Source: Marinifilaceae bacterium (GTDB lineage Bacteria > Bacteroidota > Bacteroidia > Bacteroidales > Marinifilaceae). Taken from it: a stretch of DNA of 47,724 nt. The translations under genes were made by a program, and so were the position numbers. The stretch spans positions 1-47,724 of the forward strand of contig JAFGYE010000108.1 of NCBI GenBank assembly GCA_016936255.1, read 5' to 3'. Position 1 is the stretch's first letter. Each line of letters begins with the position of its first letter. Shown one piece after another: positions 15,492-25,066 of this stretch. A model generated the notes under the pieces. That model was not told the origin of the DNA. It did not search any database and was given only the letters and a program-made list of their open reading frames with translations.

Positions 15492-18304
15492 TTTTTCAGA
15501 AACTGTTTTTCAATAGAATCCAGTAATTTTGCTGTCTTAATTGGTTTTGAGAGGTAGTCATCGCAACCGGCCGCCATTACTTTTTGTTTGTATTCTTTTT
15601 GAAAGTAAGCAGTTTGACCAATAATTGGAATCTGTGAATTGAAGGATTTTATTTCTTTTGTTGCATCGTAACCGTTCATGATTGGCATTTGTATGTCCAT
15701 TAGCACAAGATCAATAGCAATTGATTGGCATATTGTTACTGCTTCACTTCCATTTGTCGCCCAAAGTATTTCTGCCTTGGTATTTGCCAGACTTGCTTTA
15801 AAGAAGGAGAAATTAATCTTCTCATCATCTACAATAAGAATGCTCTTTCCTTTCCAGTTGTAATCTGTTTTTTCATAAATTGCTGATTTTTTAATCTTCA
15901 GTTTTTCTCTGTTGTAGGGAAGGGTGACAAAAAAACATGTTCCGGCATTCTCTTTCGACTCAACTCTTATATCTCCGCCAAGTAGTTCAGCTAACCGGTT
16001 CGAAATGGTTAAGCCCAGACCCGTTCCGCCATACTGTCTGGTGTCAGATCCATCCATTTGCCTGAAGCTGCGAAAGATATTTCCAATTGATTTTTCAGGG
16101 ATTCCAATGCCGGTATCTTTTACAAAGAATTCGATCTTGTTTTTTTCTTTAAGATGATAACCAAACTCAATAAACCCATTGTCGGTAAATTTGATTGCGT
16201 TTTCGATTAAGTTTGATAATAATTGCTCTAACCGATAAGGGTCGGTATAAATGATAGAGTCTTTATCGTTTAGGGTCTTTTGAATTTTAAGTATAAGATG
16301 GGATTTTTTATTCTTGTTTTTGTGAATGTAATATTTTTCATATAATTCGGAAAGTAATGAATTAACAGGAGTTTCAAAAGAGGTAAGTTTTATTTGTTTA
16401 CACTCTATTTTTGACAAATCAATTATGTTGTTAATGAGCTGCAGTAAATTGATACCACTTTGTTTTATTAGAGCTCCGTATTCCAGTCGTTCGCTTTCGT
16501 TAACTTCTTGAGATGTAATAATCTCGGTAAATCCAAGAATATGATTCATTGGAGTTCTTATTTCATGAGACATATTCGCAAGAAAAGCTGACTTTAATTT
16601 ATCAGATTCCTCTGCTTTGTTTTTCGCTTCTGTTAAGTGTTTCTCATATATTTTTCTCTCCGTAATGTCTCGGTAAATACCGAAAATTGCAATTTGCTCA
16701 CCATCGACTTCAATTGGATTTCCCATAATAGAAACGTCAATTAGCCTGCCATCCTTACATTTTCGGACAGTCTCAATTTCTACCAGCTGGCCTTTGGCTG
16801 TGATGTAATTTAAATTATTGGCTTCATCTTGTCTTGTTTCATCTGCAAGCAAGGTATCTATTACCACTCCTTTTAAATCTTCTTTGGTGTAACCAAACAA
16901 ACTTGTAAATTGTTTGTTGATTTTTATGCCATTACTCTCGTTGTCTGTAATTGCGATCGCTTCCGGAGAATTTTCGAAAAGTTGTTCAAAGTAGGCAGTT
17001 TCAATATTGAGTTGGTGTTCAATTGATTTTCTTTTAAGAATCATCTCATTGGCATGTTCACCAAGAATTTTAAATTCTTTAAAATGCAGTTTAGATATGT
17101 CAATTATATGCGAATCGCTCGCTGCATTCTTGTAAAATTGAGTTAGAATCTCTAATCCTGATTTGCTGATTTTCACCATAAATCGTGTGAACGTAATAAT
17201 AATAAAAATTGTTAGTAAAAAGATTAAGCCTGCTTTGATAAAATACCCATTTACAAGAACTTTCAGCTCATCCTTTTTATTCTGAATTGATTCTGTAAGT
17301 TGGCTAATGTGAACACCGCTCCCAATTACCCACTGCCAATCTTTATAGGTTTTTGCATAAATTAGTTTAGCAATGGATTCCCGACTGCCTTCTTTGTATG
17401 GATCCATATATCTCACGAATCCACCGTCTTTATCTGTTCCTCTTGTAATCAGCTCCTGAACTATCTTTTTGCCATTTCTGTCCTTTTTATTCCAAAGGTT
17501 TTGACCAATAAGATCTTTTTGTGTATGTGCTAAACAAGTTCCGTTAAAATTAAATACTGCAATTGTAAAGCTTTCATCAAATCGCATTTCTGTGATTTTG
17601 TCCAGAATTTTATTTTGAATTTTCAATTGGTAGTTTTCTACATATTGAGTACATCCGATGTACCAATTATATGGCTTGAATATTTTAACAAAGGATATTT
17701 TAGGATCTATCTTTTGTCCTTCTTCTTTTTGCCAGGAATAGTTTGAGTAACCCTCTCCTTGATTTACTGCAATTTCGATTTCATTTTTAATAATCGGAAC
17801 GCCAAAAACATCTTTAAGGGATAGTTTGTTTTGTCCTTCCCATTTTGGGTTTTCCGGATCCATTTCCACAATTCCCGCCAGGCTGTTTATATAGAAAAAA
17901 CCACTTCCGTCATTAAAGCGAACAGTGCGTAAAGCATCAGTAATAAGTTTCTTTATCTGATCTTCGGTAAGATTGTTTTTACAGCTGTTGTATATGTTTG
18001 TTGCAATGGAGTGTGCTTCGTAAACTCTGCTGCTAATGTCCTTCTTTAGTGTATTTCTGGTTTGCACTCTCTCGTTTTCAATATAATTTATAAGAGTTTG
18101 CGTTTCGTGTTGAAGGGTTTTTTCTTGTATTTTAAAAAAGTCGTCCTGAATTTGTTTGGATTCTTGCTTAAATTTTTGCCTTGCTTGTTGAACCCAAAAA
18201 ATCCCAAGAATGGAAACCAGGAGAAAAGAAGTAGCGAGAAGTGAAACCAAGAATACTTTAGAAATACTTTTGTCTTCAATGATTTTAGCCAGAATGAATT
18301 TCAT
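15488..18304 (-). CDS. Cache-PAS hybrid sensor histidine kinase with receiver domain
   Basis: The 938-residue kinase begins with membrane helix 1 (about 17-38), followed by an extracytoplasmic double-Cache ligand domain (segments RFNDGSGFFYINS and FVRYMDPYKEG are typical) and helix 2 near 355-375. A PAS domain with PAC motif follows (about 437-550). HisKA has the phosphorylated His580 in SHEIRTP. The HATPase has N, G1 and G2 boxes (DTGIGIP, GGTGLGLTIS), and a C-terminal receiver has Asp870 in LVLMDIQMP and Lys in LSKP. Cache domains usually sense small organic acids, amines or amino acids. There is no adjacent regulator, so the output is unknown: either a phosphotransfer protein elsewhere or the kinase's own receiver acting as a sink. 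The stop overlaps that of the convergent LOG gene. Confidence 0.93.
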   Translation of the reverse strand: MKFILAKIIEDKSISKVFLVSLLATSFLLVSILGIFWVQQARQKFKQESKQIQDDFFKIQEKTLQHETQTLINYIENERVQTRNTLKKDISSRVYEAHSIATNIYNSCKNNLTEDQIKKLITDALRTVRFNDGSGFFYINSLAGIVEMDPENPKWEGQNKLSLKDVFGVPIIKNEIEIAVNQGEGYSNYSWQKEEGQKIDPKISFVKIFKPYNWYIGCTQYVENYQLKIQNKILDKITEMRFDESFTIAVFNFNGTCLAHTQKDLIGQNLWNKKDRNGKKIVQELITRGTDKDGGFVRYMDPYKEGSRESIAKLIYAKTYKDWQWVIGSGVHISQLTESIQNKKDELKVLVNGYFIKAGLIFLLTIFIIITFTRFMVKISKSGLEILTQFYKNAASDSHIIDISKLHFKEFKILGEHANEMILKRKSIEHQLNIETAYFEQLFENSPEAIAITDNESNGIKINKQFTSLFGYTKEDLKGVVIDTLLADETRQDEANNLNYITAKGQLVEIETVRKCKDGRLIDVSIMGNPIEVDGEQIAIFGIYRDITERKIYEKHLTEAKNKAEESDKLKSAFLANMSHEIRTPMNHILGFTEIITSQEVNESERLEYGALIKQSGINLLQLINNIIDLSKIECKQIKLTSFETPVNSLLSELYEKYYIHKNKNKKSHLILKIQKTLNDKDSIIYTDPYRLEQLLSNLIENAIKFTDNGFIEFGYHLKEKNKIEFFVKDTGIGIPEKSIGNIFRSFRQMDGSDTRQYGGTGLGLTISNRLAELLGGDIRVESKENAGTCFFVTLPYNREKLKIKKSAIYEKTDYNWKGKSILIVDDEKINFSFFKASLANTKAEILWATNGSEAVTICQSIAIDLVLMDIQMPIMNGYDATKEIKSFNSQIPIIGQTAYFQKEYKQKVMAAGCDDYLSKPIKTAKLLDSIEKQFLKN

Positions 18305-18330
18305 ATTAAGGTGGAAATAGAATTCAATTA

Positions 18331-19116
18331 TTATGTTGTGAGAGTGCCATTAAAAACATGTGTTGCAGGCCCTATTAGCCAAATATCTTTAATTTGTTTG
18401 TTACTTATTTTTTTGAAATGAACTTCGAGAAAACCACCTTTTGTCTTAATCTTAAATTTGTTGCTGCCCGTTTTAAAACTGGCACTTATAGCCGATGCAA
18501 CAACTCCTGTTCCGCAAGAATAGGTTTCATCTTCAACACCTCTTTCGTAAGTGCTGACAGTAAGGTCTTGATCTTGAAATGATACAAAATTCACATTTGT
18601 GCCTTTTTCGGCAAACCTATTGTTGTAGCGTATTTTTTTTCCTTCAGTAAAAGTGTCGAAACTTTCATGATTGGATATGAATCTTACAAAATGAGGTGAT
18701 CCAGTATTTAAAAAATAAAAATCTTCACCCATTTCAATATCACAAACATCAATCATTTTTAAGCTAACCTGAATACCATCTTCAGTATTGTTTATCTTAG
18801 CTTCATGTTCTCCATCAACAGCAATGAATTTTGCTTTTTCTGAGACCAGCCCTAAATGATAAGCAAAAGCAACAATACAACGACCACCATTTCCACACAT
18901 GCTGCCTTCTTTTCCATCCGAGTTGTAGTATCTCATTCGAAAGTCGAATCCGTCTTCATTTTCAAGTAACATTAATCCATCGCCACCAATACCAAATCTT
19001 CTGTCGCAAAGTTTTTTAATTAATAAGAAGTTATCCGGAGCAATTCTACCGCTTCTATTGTCAATTAAAATAAAATCATTCCCGGTTCCCTGATATTTTG
19101 AAAATTCAACTTTCAT
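18331..19116 (-). CDS. dapF: Diaminopimelate epimerase
   Basis: The 261-residue enzyme converts LL- to meso-diaminopimelate for lysine and peptidoglycan synthesis. The two catalytic cysteines are visible: Cys74 in SMCGNGGRC and Cys201 in YSCGTGVVA. The N-terminal FSKYQGTGNDF motif fits the family, as does the length. The gene ends 26 bp ahead of the histidine-kinase gene on the same strand, so the two may share a transcript. Two direct copies of CTTGTTAAG (19125-19133 and 19163-19171) lie upstream of its start. Confidence 0.95.
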   Translation of the reverse strand: MKVEFSKYQGTGNDFILIDNRSGRIAPDNFLLIKKLCDRRFGIGGDGLMLLENEDGFDFRMRYYNSDGKEGSMCGNGGRCIVAFAYHLGLVSEKAKFIAVDGEHEAKINNTEDGIQVSLKMIDVCDIEMGEDFYFLNTGSPHFVRFISNHESFDTFTEGKKIRYNNRFAEKGTNVNFVSFQDQDLTVSTYERGVEDETYSCGTGVVASAISASFKTGSNKFKIKTKGGFLEVHFKKISNKQIKDIWLIGPATHVFNGTLTT

Positions 19117-19237
19117 TTTTAAATCTTGTTAAGAAGTGTTAAATACCAATAAATTATAAACACTTGTTAAGTTATATCGTTAAAATTGTTTTATAAATGT
19201 AATAATCTTATTGGCACTTGTTATTTTGTCACTCAAG

Positions 19238-19277
19238 AAAATCAAAATTATTTGATCCATGAAATAATTTGATTTTT
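19238..19277. repeat. AT-rich inverted repeat between dapF and htrA
   Basis: ATCAAAATTATTT and AAATAATTTGAT face each other around GATCCATG, with one extra A in the left arm. The site lies in the divergent dapF-htrA spacer. It may be a hairpin or a regulator site; no T tract makes it a clear terminator. Confidence 0.45.
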
Positions 19278-19336
19278 ATTTTAGATATAGAAAGTAACAT
19301 TCGCTTTTCTTTTTATTCGAATAGTAGGAAAGCATC

Positions 19337-19354
19337 CTGTTTGATTTCAAACAG
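19337..19354. promoter_or_regulatory. Perfect palindrome upstream of htrA, candidate operator
   Basis: CTGTTTGATTTCAAACAG consists of two perfect 8-bp arms around TT and ends 36 bases before the htrA start codon. This is the position expected for a regulator controlling a stress-induced protease. No regulator gene is adjacent. Confidence 0.45.
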
Positions 19355-19390
19355 ACATTATAGAATTATTAATTAATAAAGTTTTTTCAG

Positions 19391-20839
19391 ATGAAATTAA
19401 AATTGTTTTTGGGAAAATTAGCAATTGCCATTTTAGGTGGAACAATTGCCATTTTATTATTTGTGTTATTTGCTGATAAAAAAGAAAGAATCATTACAGT
19501 TCCGGAAGTTCGAACGACACAGCTTGCAAATCATTCGGTTGGGAATGTGCCTCAGGTTGATTTAACATACGCTGCAGAAATGTCTGTAAAATCGGTTGTT
19601 CATGTAAAAACACTTTATTCAAATGAGGAATATCAATCCAATCCCTTTTATGATTTTTTATTTGGAGAGAAAGGTAGAAGTCAGCAGCCAAGAGCTAGTT
19701 TAGGATCTGGTTCCGGAGTGATTATTTCTGATGATGGATATATTGTAACTAATAACCATGTTGTGCAGGGATCAAATTTGATAAATATTGTACTGTACGA
19801 CAAAAGAGAATACGAAGGAAAATTGGTTGGCAATGATCCCTATACAGATTTGGCTTTAATTAAAATAAATGAAAAAGACCTTCCAAAAATGGATTTTGGG
19901 AATTCAGATGACATAAAACTTGGAGAGTGGGTTCTTGCTGTAGGCAATCCTTTTAATCTGACCTCTACTGTAACAGCGGGTATTATTAGTGCAAAGGCAC
20001 GAAATCTTGGTTTAAACGGAAATAGAATGAGTATTGAGTCATTCCTGCAAACAGATGCTGCCGTTAATCCGGGGAATAGTGGTGGAGCTTTGGTTGATAC
20101 CAAAGGTCGGTTAATTGGAATTAACACTGCCATAGAATCCAGAACGGGTTCATATTCGGGTTATTCTTTTGCCATTCCGGTTGCTATTGTCGAAAAAGTA
20201 ATTGGTGATTTGAAAAAATACGGAGAGGTACAAAGAGCGTTTATTGGTGTGTCTATTCGAACGGTTGATGCAAATTTAGCTGATGAATTTAAAATTGATA
20301 AAATTGAAGGAGTATATGTTGCGGGTATAAATGAAGATGGAGCCGCCGAGGATGCCGGAATTAAAAAAGGAGATATTATATTGAATATAGAAGGTAAAGT
20401 TGTAAATTCTAGTGCTGAACTTCAAGAGCAGGTCAGCAAGTTCCATCCTGGTGATAAAATTAAGGTTTTAATAAAAAGAGAAGAGGAAAAGAAACAAATT
20501 GAGGTAGTCTTACGTAACAGACAAGGAAATACCAATGTAATTAAATCTAAAGATCTGGCTTTTCTTGGAGCCGAATTTGAGCCAATATCAACACAGGAGA
20601 AGTATCGTCTTCAAATAAACAGAGGAGTGAGGATAAAGAATCTGCGTGAAGGAAAGTTTAAGGACGAGGAGATTAAGGAAGGTTTTATTATTTATAAAAT
20701 TAACGAAACGCCAATTTTTAAGGTCGATGATATTAAAGATGCGCTTCAGAATGTGAAAGATGGAGGTGTATTTATCTCCGGGATTTATCCGGATGGAAGC
20801 GTTAAGTATTACGCGTTTTCGTTAAATGATAAAGATTAG
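19391..20839 (+). CDS. htrA: Do/HtrA-family periplasmic serine protease
   Basis: The 482-residue DegP/DegQ-type protease-chaperone is anchored or exported by a hydrophobic N terminus (about 10-28). The trypsin-like domain shows all three catalytic residues: His123 (TNNHVV), Asp153 (TDLALI) and Ser230 (NPGNSGGAL). A first PDZ domain covers about 260-360 and a second, weaker one the C terminus. It degrades or refolds damaged envelope proteins. A palindromic candidate operator lies just upstream. rpoD follows 105 bp downstream with its own promoter, so the two are likely separate units with possible read-through. The length is typical. Confidence 0.93.
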   Translation: MKLKLFLGKLAIAILGGTIAILLFVLFADKKERIITVPEVRTTQLANHSVGNVPQVDLTYAAEMSVKSVVHVKTLYSNEEYQSNPFYDFLFGEKGRSQQPRASLGSGSGVIISDDGYIVTNNHVVQGSNLINIVLYDKREYEGKLVGNDPYTDLALIKINEKDLPKMDFGNSDDIKLGEWVLAVGNPFNLTSTVTAGIISAKARNLGLNGNRMSIESFLQTDAAVNPGNSGGALVDTKGRLIGINTAIESRTGSYSGYSFAIPVAIVEKVIGDLKKYGEVQRAFIGVSIRTVDANLADEFKIDKIEGVYVAGINEDGAAEDAGIKKGDIILNIEGKVVNSSAELQEQVSKFHPGDKIKVLIKREEEKKQIEVVLRNRQGNTNVIKSKDLAFLGAEFEPISTQEKYRLQINRGVRIKNLREGKFKDEEIKEGFIIYKINETPIFKVDDIKDALQNVKDGGVFISGIYPDGSVKYYAFSLNDKD

Positions 20840-20888
20840 GAAATTAAATGGGAAAATAATAATAATTCGAATAAAAGAGCAATTAATT

Positions 20889-20919
20889 TTGACTTTGAAT
20901 ATTTAAAAGTCTAATTTTG
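20889..20919 (+). promoter_or_regulatory. Promoter of rpoD
   Basis: TTG at 20889-20891 and TAATTTTG at 20912-20919 are separated by 20 bases, an exact match to the Bacteroidota TTG-N19-21-TAnnTTTG promoter. The predicted transcript starts near 20926, about 20 bases before the rpoD start codon. Confidence 0.75.
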
Positions 20920-20944
20920 CAAAATATTTCGATGAAAAGGGACT

Positions 20945-21805
20945 ATGAGACAATTAAAGATAACCAAATCAATTACCAATCGTGAAAGTGCTTCCTTAGA
21001 TAAGTATTTACAGGAAATTGGTAAAGAAGATCTTATTACGGTAGAGGAAGAAGTTGAATTGGCGCAGCGAATAAAAAAAGGCGACCAAAGAGCTTTGGAG
21101 AAATTAACAAGAGCTAACTTACGTTTTGTTGTTTCTGTAGCGAAACAGTATCAAAATCAAGGGTTAAGTCTGCCAGATCTTATTAACGAAGGTAATTTAG
21201 GTTTGATTAAAGCTGCTGAAAAGTTTGATGAGACACGAGGATTCAAATTCATCTCGTATGCCGTTTGGTGGATCCGTCAATCTATTCTTCAGGCTTTAGC
21301 TGAGCAATCAAGAATTGTTCGTTTGCCATTGAATCAAGTTGGTTCTTTGAATAAAATTAACAAAGCTTTTTCTAAATTTGAACAAGAGCACGAGAGAAAG
21401 CCATCTCCTGAGGAGTTAGCTGAATCTTTAGAGTTACCTGCAGATAAAGTAGCGGATACACTTCGTGTTTCCGGTCGTCACATTTCTGTTGATGCTCCGT
21501 TTGTTGACGGGGAAGATAACAGTCTGTTGGATGTATTGGTGAATGATGATTCTCCAATAGCCGATAGAAATCTTTTGAATGAATCTCTTACTAAAGAAAT
21601 TGATCGTGCACTAGCTACTCTTACTGAAAGAGAGAGTGACATTATCAAACTTTTCTTTGGTATTGGTATTCAGGAAATGACTTTGGAAGAAATTGGTGAA
21701 AAATTTGGCTTGACACGTGAGCGTGTTCGTCAGATTAAAGAAAAAGCGATTCGTCGTTTACGTCATACTTCCAGAAGTAAATTACTGAAAACTTATTTGG
21801 GATAA
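20945..21805 (+). CDS. rpoD: Primary RNA polymerase sigma factor
   Basis: At 286 residues this is the compact Bacteroidota housekeeping sigma factor. It lacks region 1.1 and begins nearly at region 1.2 ([16 protein letters not shown]). Region 2 is clear ([50 protein letters not shown]), then region 3 ([13 protein letters not shown]), and region 4 with the helix-turn-helix ([27 protein letters not shown]). It directs core polymerase to promoters with the TAnnTTTG -7 element, the type it carries itself. A perfect terminator follows at once. The protein is almost certainly essential. Confidence 0.96.
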   Translation: MRQLKITKSITNRESASLDKYLQEIGKEDLITVEEEVELAQRIKKGDQRALEKLTRANLRFVVSVAKQYQNQGLSLPDLINEGNLGLIKAAEKFDETRGFKFISYAVWWIRQSILQALAEQSRIVRLPLNQVGSLNKINKAFSKFEQEHERKPSPEELAESLELPADKVADTLRVSGRHISVDAPFVDGEDNSLLDVLVNDDSPIADRNLLNESLTKEIDRALATLTERESDIIKLFFGIGIQEMTLEEIGEKFGLTRERVRQIKEKAIRRLRHTSRSKLLKTYLG

Positions 21806-21825
21806 AACATTCCATTTACGATATG

Positions 21826-21861
21826 TAAAAAGCAGTTTCTTTCGAAACTGCTTTTTTTTTT
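21826..21861. terminator. Bidirectional terminator between rpoD and uvrB
   Basis: AAAAGCAGTTTC and GAAACTGCTTTT form a long perfect stem around TTTC, with A- and T-rich flanks on both sides. It serves rpoD on the plus strand and, overlapping the uvrB stop, the minus-strand transcript as well. Confidence 0.9.
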
Positions 21862-23869
21862 ATTTCTTTTCTTTTAACTGCTCTTCAAGTTTATACATTT
21901 CATCGCGATATTGAGCGGCTTGTAAAAAGTCCATCTCCTTAGCTGCTTTTTGCATTGCTTTTTTGGTTTGTTCAATGGTTTTTTTCAAACTACTTTTACT
22001 CATATATTGAACAACCGGATCAGCAGCAATTTCAATTGAATCCGGACCGGAATAAGCGACAGGCTCATTGTCTTTGCCATGATTCATCATGCTTGCTTTT
22101 GAACGGGTAATTTGTGTTGGTATAATGCCGTTTTTGGTATTATAAGCCAATTGTTTTTCTCTTCTATGATCTGTTGCATCGATTGTTTCCTGCATGGATT
22201 GTGTAATTTTATCGGCATACATGATTACTTTGCCATTCACATTACGGGCAGCTCTTCCCGAGGTTTGTGTTAATGACCTGGTGGATCTCAAAAATCCTTC
22301 CTTGTCGGCATCTAAAATTGCAACGAGAGATACTTCCGGAAGATCCAATCCTTCACGTAATAAGTTCACACCAATCAAAACGTCAAAAACTCCATTTCTT
22401 AGATCTTCCATTATTTTTACCCGATCTAATGTAGTAACATCGGAATGAATGTACCGGCAACGAATATTTAAATTGGTGAAATATTCCGATAATTCTTCCG
22501 CCATTCGTTTGGTGAGCGTGGTAACCAAAACACGTTCGCTGATTTGTGTGCGTTTGTCGATTTCAGCAATTAAATTGTCTATTTGGTTAAGGCTTGGGCG
22601 AACTTCTATTTGCGGATCAAGTAATCCGGTTGGTCTGATTACTTGCTCTACAACAACGCCTTCGCATTTTTCCAATTCGTAATCGGCAGGTGTCGCACTT
22701 ACGTGGATTGTTTGTTTGGCAATCTGTTCGAATTCTTCGAATTTTAATGGTCGGTTATCCAGTGCCGAAGGCAAGCGGAATCCATAATCAACCAAATTTA
22801 TTTTTCGGGAGTGATCTCCACCATACATGGCACGAATCTGCGGAATGGTAACATGACTCTCATCAATAACCACCAAAAAGTCATCCGGGAAGTAATCCAT
22901 AAGGCAGAATGGGCGGGTTCCTGCTGCTCTTCCATCAAAATACCGTGAGTAATTTTCAATTCCTGAACAGTGTCCCAATTCTCGGATCATCTCTAAATCA
23001 AAATTGACCTTTTCTTCCAAACGCTTTGCTTCCAGGTGTTTTCCGATATCCTTTAAGAAGGCAACCTGAGCAACCATATCATCCTGGATTTGATGAATGG
23101 CTTTTTGGACTCTGTCTTTACTGGTAACAAATATATTTGCAGGATAAATTGTTATTCTGTCATAGTGATCCAATTTTGTTCCGCTGATTGGGTCGAACGA
23201 GTAAATTTCTTCAATTTCATCATCCCAGAATATAATACGGTAGGCAAAATCAGCGTAAGCTGGATAAATATCAATTGTATCTCCTTTTACCCGAAAAGTT
23301 CCCCGATCGAATTCTATTTCATTTCTTGAGTACAAAGCATCAACAAAGGAATGAAGAAGCTTGTTGCGGGAAATTAATTGCCCTTTTTTAATTTCGGTGA
23401 CATTGGCATGAAAATCTTCAGGGTTTCCAATACCGTAAATGCAGGAAACCGATGAAACCACAATCACATCCTTTCTTCCGGACAGAAGGGCAGAGGAAGC
23501 ACTTAGTCTCAGTTTTTCAATTTCATCGTTAATAGATAAGTCTTTCTCTATATAGGTGCCCGTTACCGGCAGATATGCTTCCGGCTGATAGTAATCGTAA
23601 TAGGAAACGAAATATTCAACGGCATTGTTAGGGAAGAACGTTTTGAATTCACCGTACAATTGTGCAGCAAGAGTTTTATTGTGACTTAAAACCAAAGTAG
23701 GGCGCTGTACCTGCTCAATTACATTGGCAATGGTAAATGTTTTACCCGAACCGGTAACTCCAAGCAGAGTTTGATAAGGAGCTCCATCGTTTAAGCCTTT
23801 GCATAATTCTTCAATGGCATTTGGCTGATCTCCTGTTGGTTTAAATTTTGATTCAATTTTAAATTTCAT
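21860..23869 (-). CDS. uvrB: Excinuclease ABC subunit B
   Basis: This 669-residue DNA-damage helicase-like subunit of UvrABC nucleotide-excision repair loads onto lesions and recruits UvrC. Walker A is in LLGVTGSGKTFT near residue 40. The damage-probing beta-hairpin is in SYYDYYQPEAYLP, the helicase motifs include DESH and GVNLLREGLDLPEVSLVAILDADKEGF, and RSLTQTSGRAARN follows. The C terminus has the coiled UVR domain that contacts UvrC (DFLQAAQYRDEMYKLEEQL). Length and motif order are standard. It is transcribed convergently with rpoD and has no operon partner here. Confidence 0.96.
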   Translation of the reverse strand: MKFKIESKFKPTGDQPNAIEELCKGLNDGAPYQTLLGVTGSGKTFTIANVIEQVQRPTLVLSHNKTLAAQLYGEFKTFFPNNAVEYFVSYYDYYQPEAYLPVTGTYIEKDLSINDEIEKLRLSASSALLSGRKDVIVVSSVSCIYGIGNPEDFHANVTEIKKGQLISRNKLLHSFVDALYSRNEIEFDRGTFRVKGDTIDIYPAYADFAYRIIFWDDEIEEIYSFDPISGTKLDHYDRITIYPANIFVTSKDRVQKAIHQIQDDMVAQVAFLKDIGKHLEAKRLEEKVNFDLEMIRELGHCSGIENYSRYFDGRAAGTRPFCLMDYFPDDFLVVIDESHVTIPQIRAMYGGDHSRKINLVDYGFRLPSALDNRPLKFEEFEQIAKQTIHVSATPADYELEKCEGVVVEQVIRPTGLLDPQIEVRPSLNQIDNLIAEIDKRTQISERVLVTTLTKRMAEELSEYFTNLNIRCRYIHSDVTTLDRVKIMEDLRNGVFDVLIGVNLLREGLDLPEVSLVAILDADKEGFLRSTRSLTQTSGRAARNVNGKVIMYADKITQSMQETIDATDHRREKQLAYNTKNGIIPTQITRSKASMMNHGKDNEPVAYSGPDSIEIAADPVVQYMSKSSLKKTIEQTKKAMQKAAKEMDFLQAAQYRDEMYKLEEQLKEKK

Positions 23870-23975
23870 GCAACACTTTTGAATGGTTCTATGTCTGAAT
23901 TGCTAAAATATAGAAACAATTTGAACCTTGATAGTTTTAGATGAAAAATCTAACTTGTTGGATCATTTTGGAAAG

Positions 23976-24015
23976 AAAAACAGCTGATTACCATGTTGGT
24001 AATCAGCTGTTTTTG
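23976..24015 (-). terminator. Terminator of the EEP gene
   Basis: AACAGCTGATTACC and GGTAATCAGCTGTT form a perfect long stem around ATGTT with A and T runs on both flanks. It lies 17 bases beyond the stop of the minus-strand EEP-family gene and insulates uvrB from it. Confidence 0.88.
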
Positions 24016-24031
24016 ATGTTTTATTGTATTT

Positions 24032-25048
24032 TTAATTGCTTAGCTGAAAGTAAACAGGGAAATGATCGCTGTAGCCACCAAAGTATTTAGGGCCAGCGTA
24101 AGATCGGCTTGGGAGAAATACTCCTTCTTTAGGCTGATAGCAAATCCACTCTTCGGTGAAGATTTTTCCAGCCTGATGATTTGTATGCAATCCGTTTGTA
24201 TTGCTGATAAGACTATTGGAAACGATTAGATTGTCGAGCATGTTCCAAGTGCCTTTATAGCTGTATGTGCCTTTTCCTGCCATTTTTAAATCGTACATTA
24301 GATTGTAAAGAGCTTTGGGATTTGAAGTATCCTTATTGTTGGTAGCGGCTAAAATTTTCTCAGCCGATTTGTTGTTCGGTTCATCATTAAAATCACCCAT
24401 GATAATGATTTTCGCATTGGGATTTTTTTCCTGTAATTTATCAACGGCAATTTTTAATTGCTCAGCCACAAATACACGGTTTTTCTCCGATTTTTCTGCT
24501 CCTCCTATTCTTGATGGCCAATGATTAACAAATAAGTGTAAGGTATCATTAGTGCCTAAAATTCCCTGAACATGAAGAATGTCGCGTGTTTTGTAGTTTG
24601 GCTCATCTGGAAAATGAATTCCAATTATATCATGACTCAAGTATTTGAATTTATTTTTCTGATACAAAAGGGCACAATCAATTCCTCTTCCATCCGGACT
24701 TTCGGTGTGGGCGATGCCATAATCCGCAGATTTTAATTTTTCCTGACCTATTAATGCTTCTAATACAGATCGGTTTTCTATTTCACAAAGTCCGATAATA
24801 GCAGGAAAATTATTTTTATCGATGGAAGATAGTACACTGGAAAGATTTACCAATTTTTTCTGATATCGTTCGGCAGTGTAGTCTAGTTTTCCTTCCGGAG
24901 TAAAATCGTCATCCCGAGTATTAGGATCGTTAAGAGTGTCAAATAAATTTTCGACATTATAAAATGCAATCGTATACTCCTTTTTTTCCTGAGAACAGGA
25001 AAAGGCGATGAGAGCCACCATAAGAACAAACAGTAATTTTTTTAACAT
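24032..25048 (-). CDS. Endonuclease/exonuclease/phosphatase-family lipoprotein
   Basis: This 338-residue protein has the EEP fold shared by DNase I, sphingomyelinases and inositol phosphatases. Visible family motifs are AFYNVENLFDT, the metal-binding Glu in GLCEIENR, NHWPSR with a catalytic His, IIMGDFNDEP, and the final SDHFPV. A lipobox (LIAFSC, Cys18) marks it as an exported lipoprotein, so the substrate is probably extracellular DNA, a phosphodiester or a phospholipid. Sequence alone does not separate these. It follows the HAD gene by 18 bp on the same strand and is almost certainly co-transcribed with it. Confidence 0.88.
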   Translation of the reverse strand: MLKKLLFVLMVALIAFSCSQEKKEYTIAFYNVENLFDTLNDPNTRDDDFTPEGKLDYTAERYQKKLVNLSSVLSSIDKNNFPAIIGLCEIENRSVLEALIGQEKLKSADYGIAHTESPDGRGIDCALLYQKNKFKYLSHDIIGIHFPDEPNYKTRDILHVQGILGTNDTLHLFVNHWPSRIGGAEKSEKNRVFVAEQLKIAVDKLQEKNPNAKIIIMGDFNDEPNNKSAEKILAATNNKDTSNPKALYNLMYDLKMAGKGTYSYKGTWNMLDNLIVSNSLISNTNGLHTNHQAGKIFTEEWICYQPKEGVFLPSRSYAGPKYFGGYSDHFPVYFQLSN

Positions 25049-25066
25049 GAAATAGTTTAATTGATT

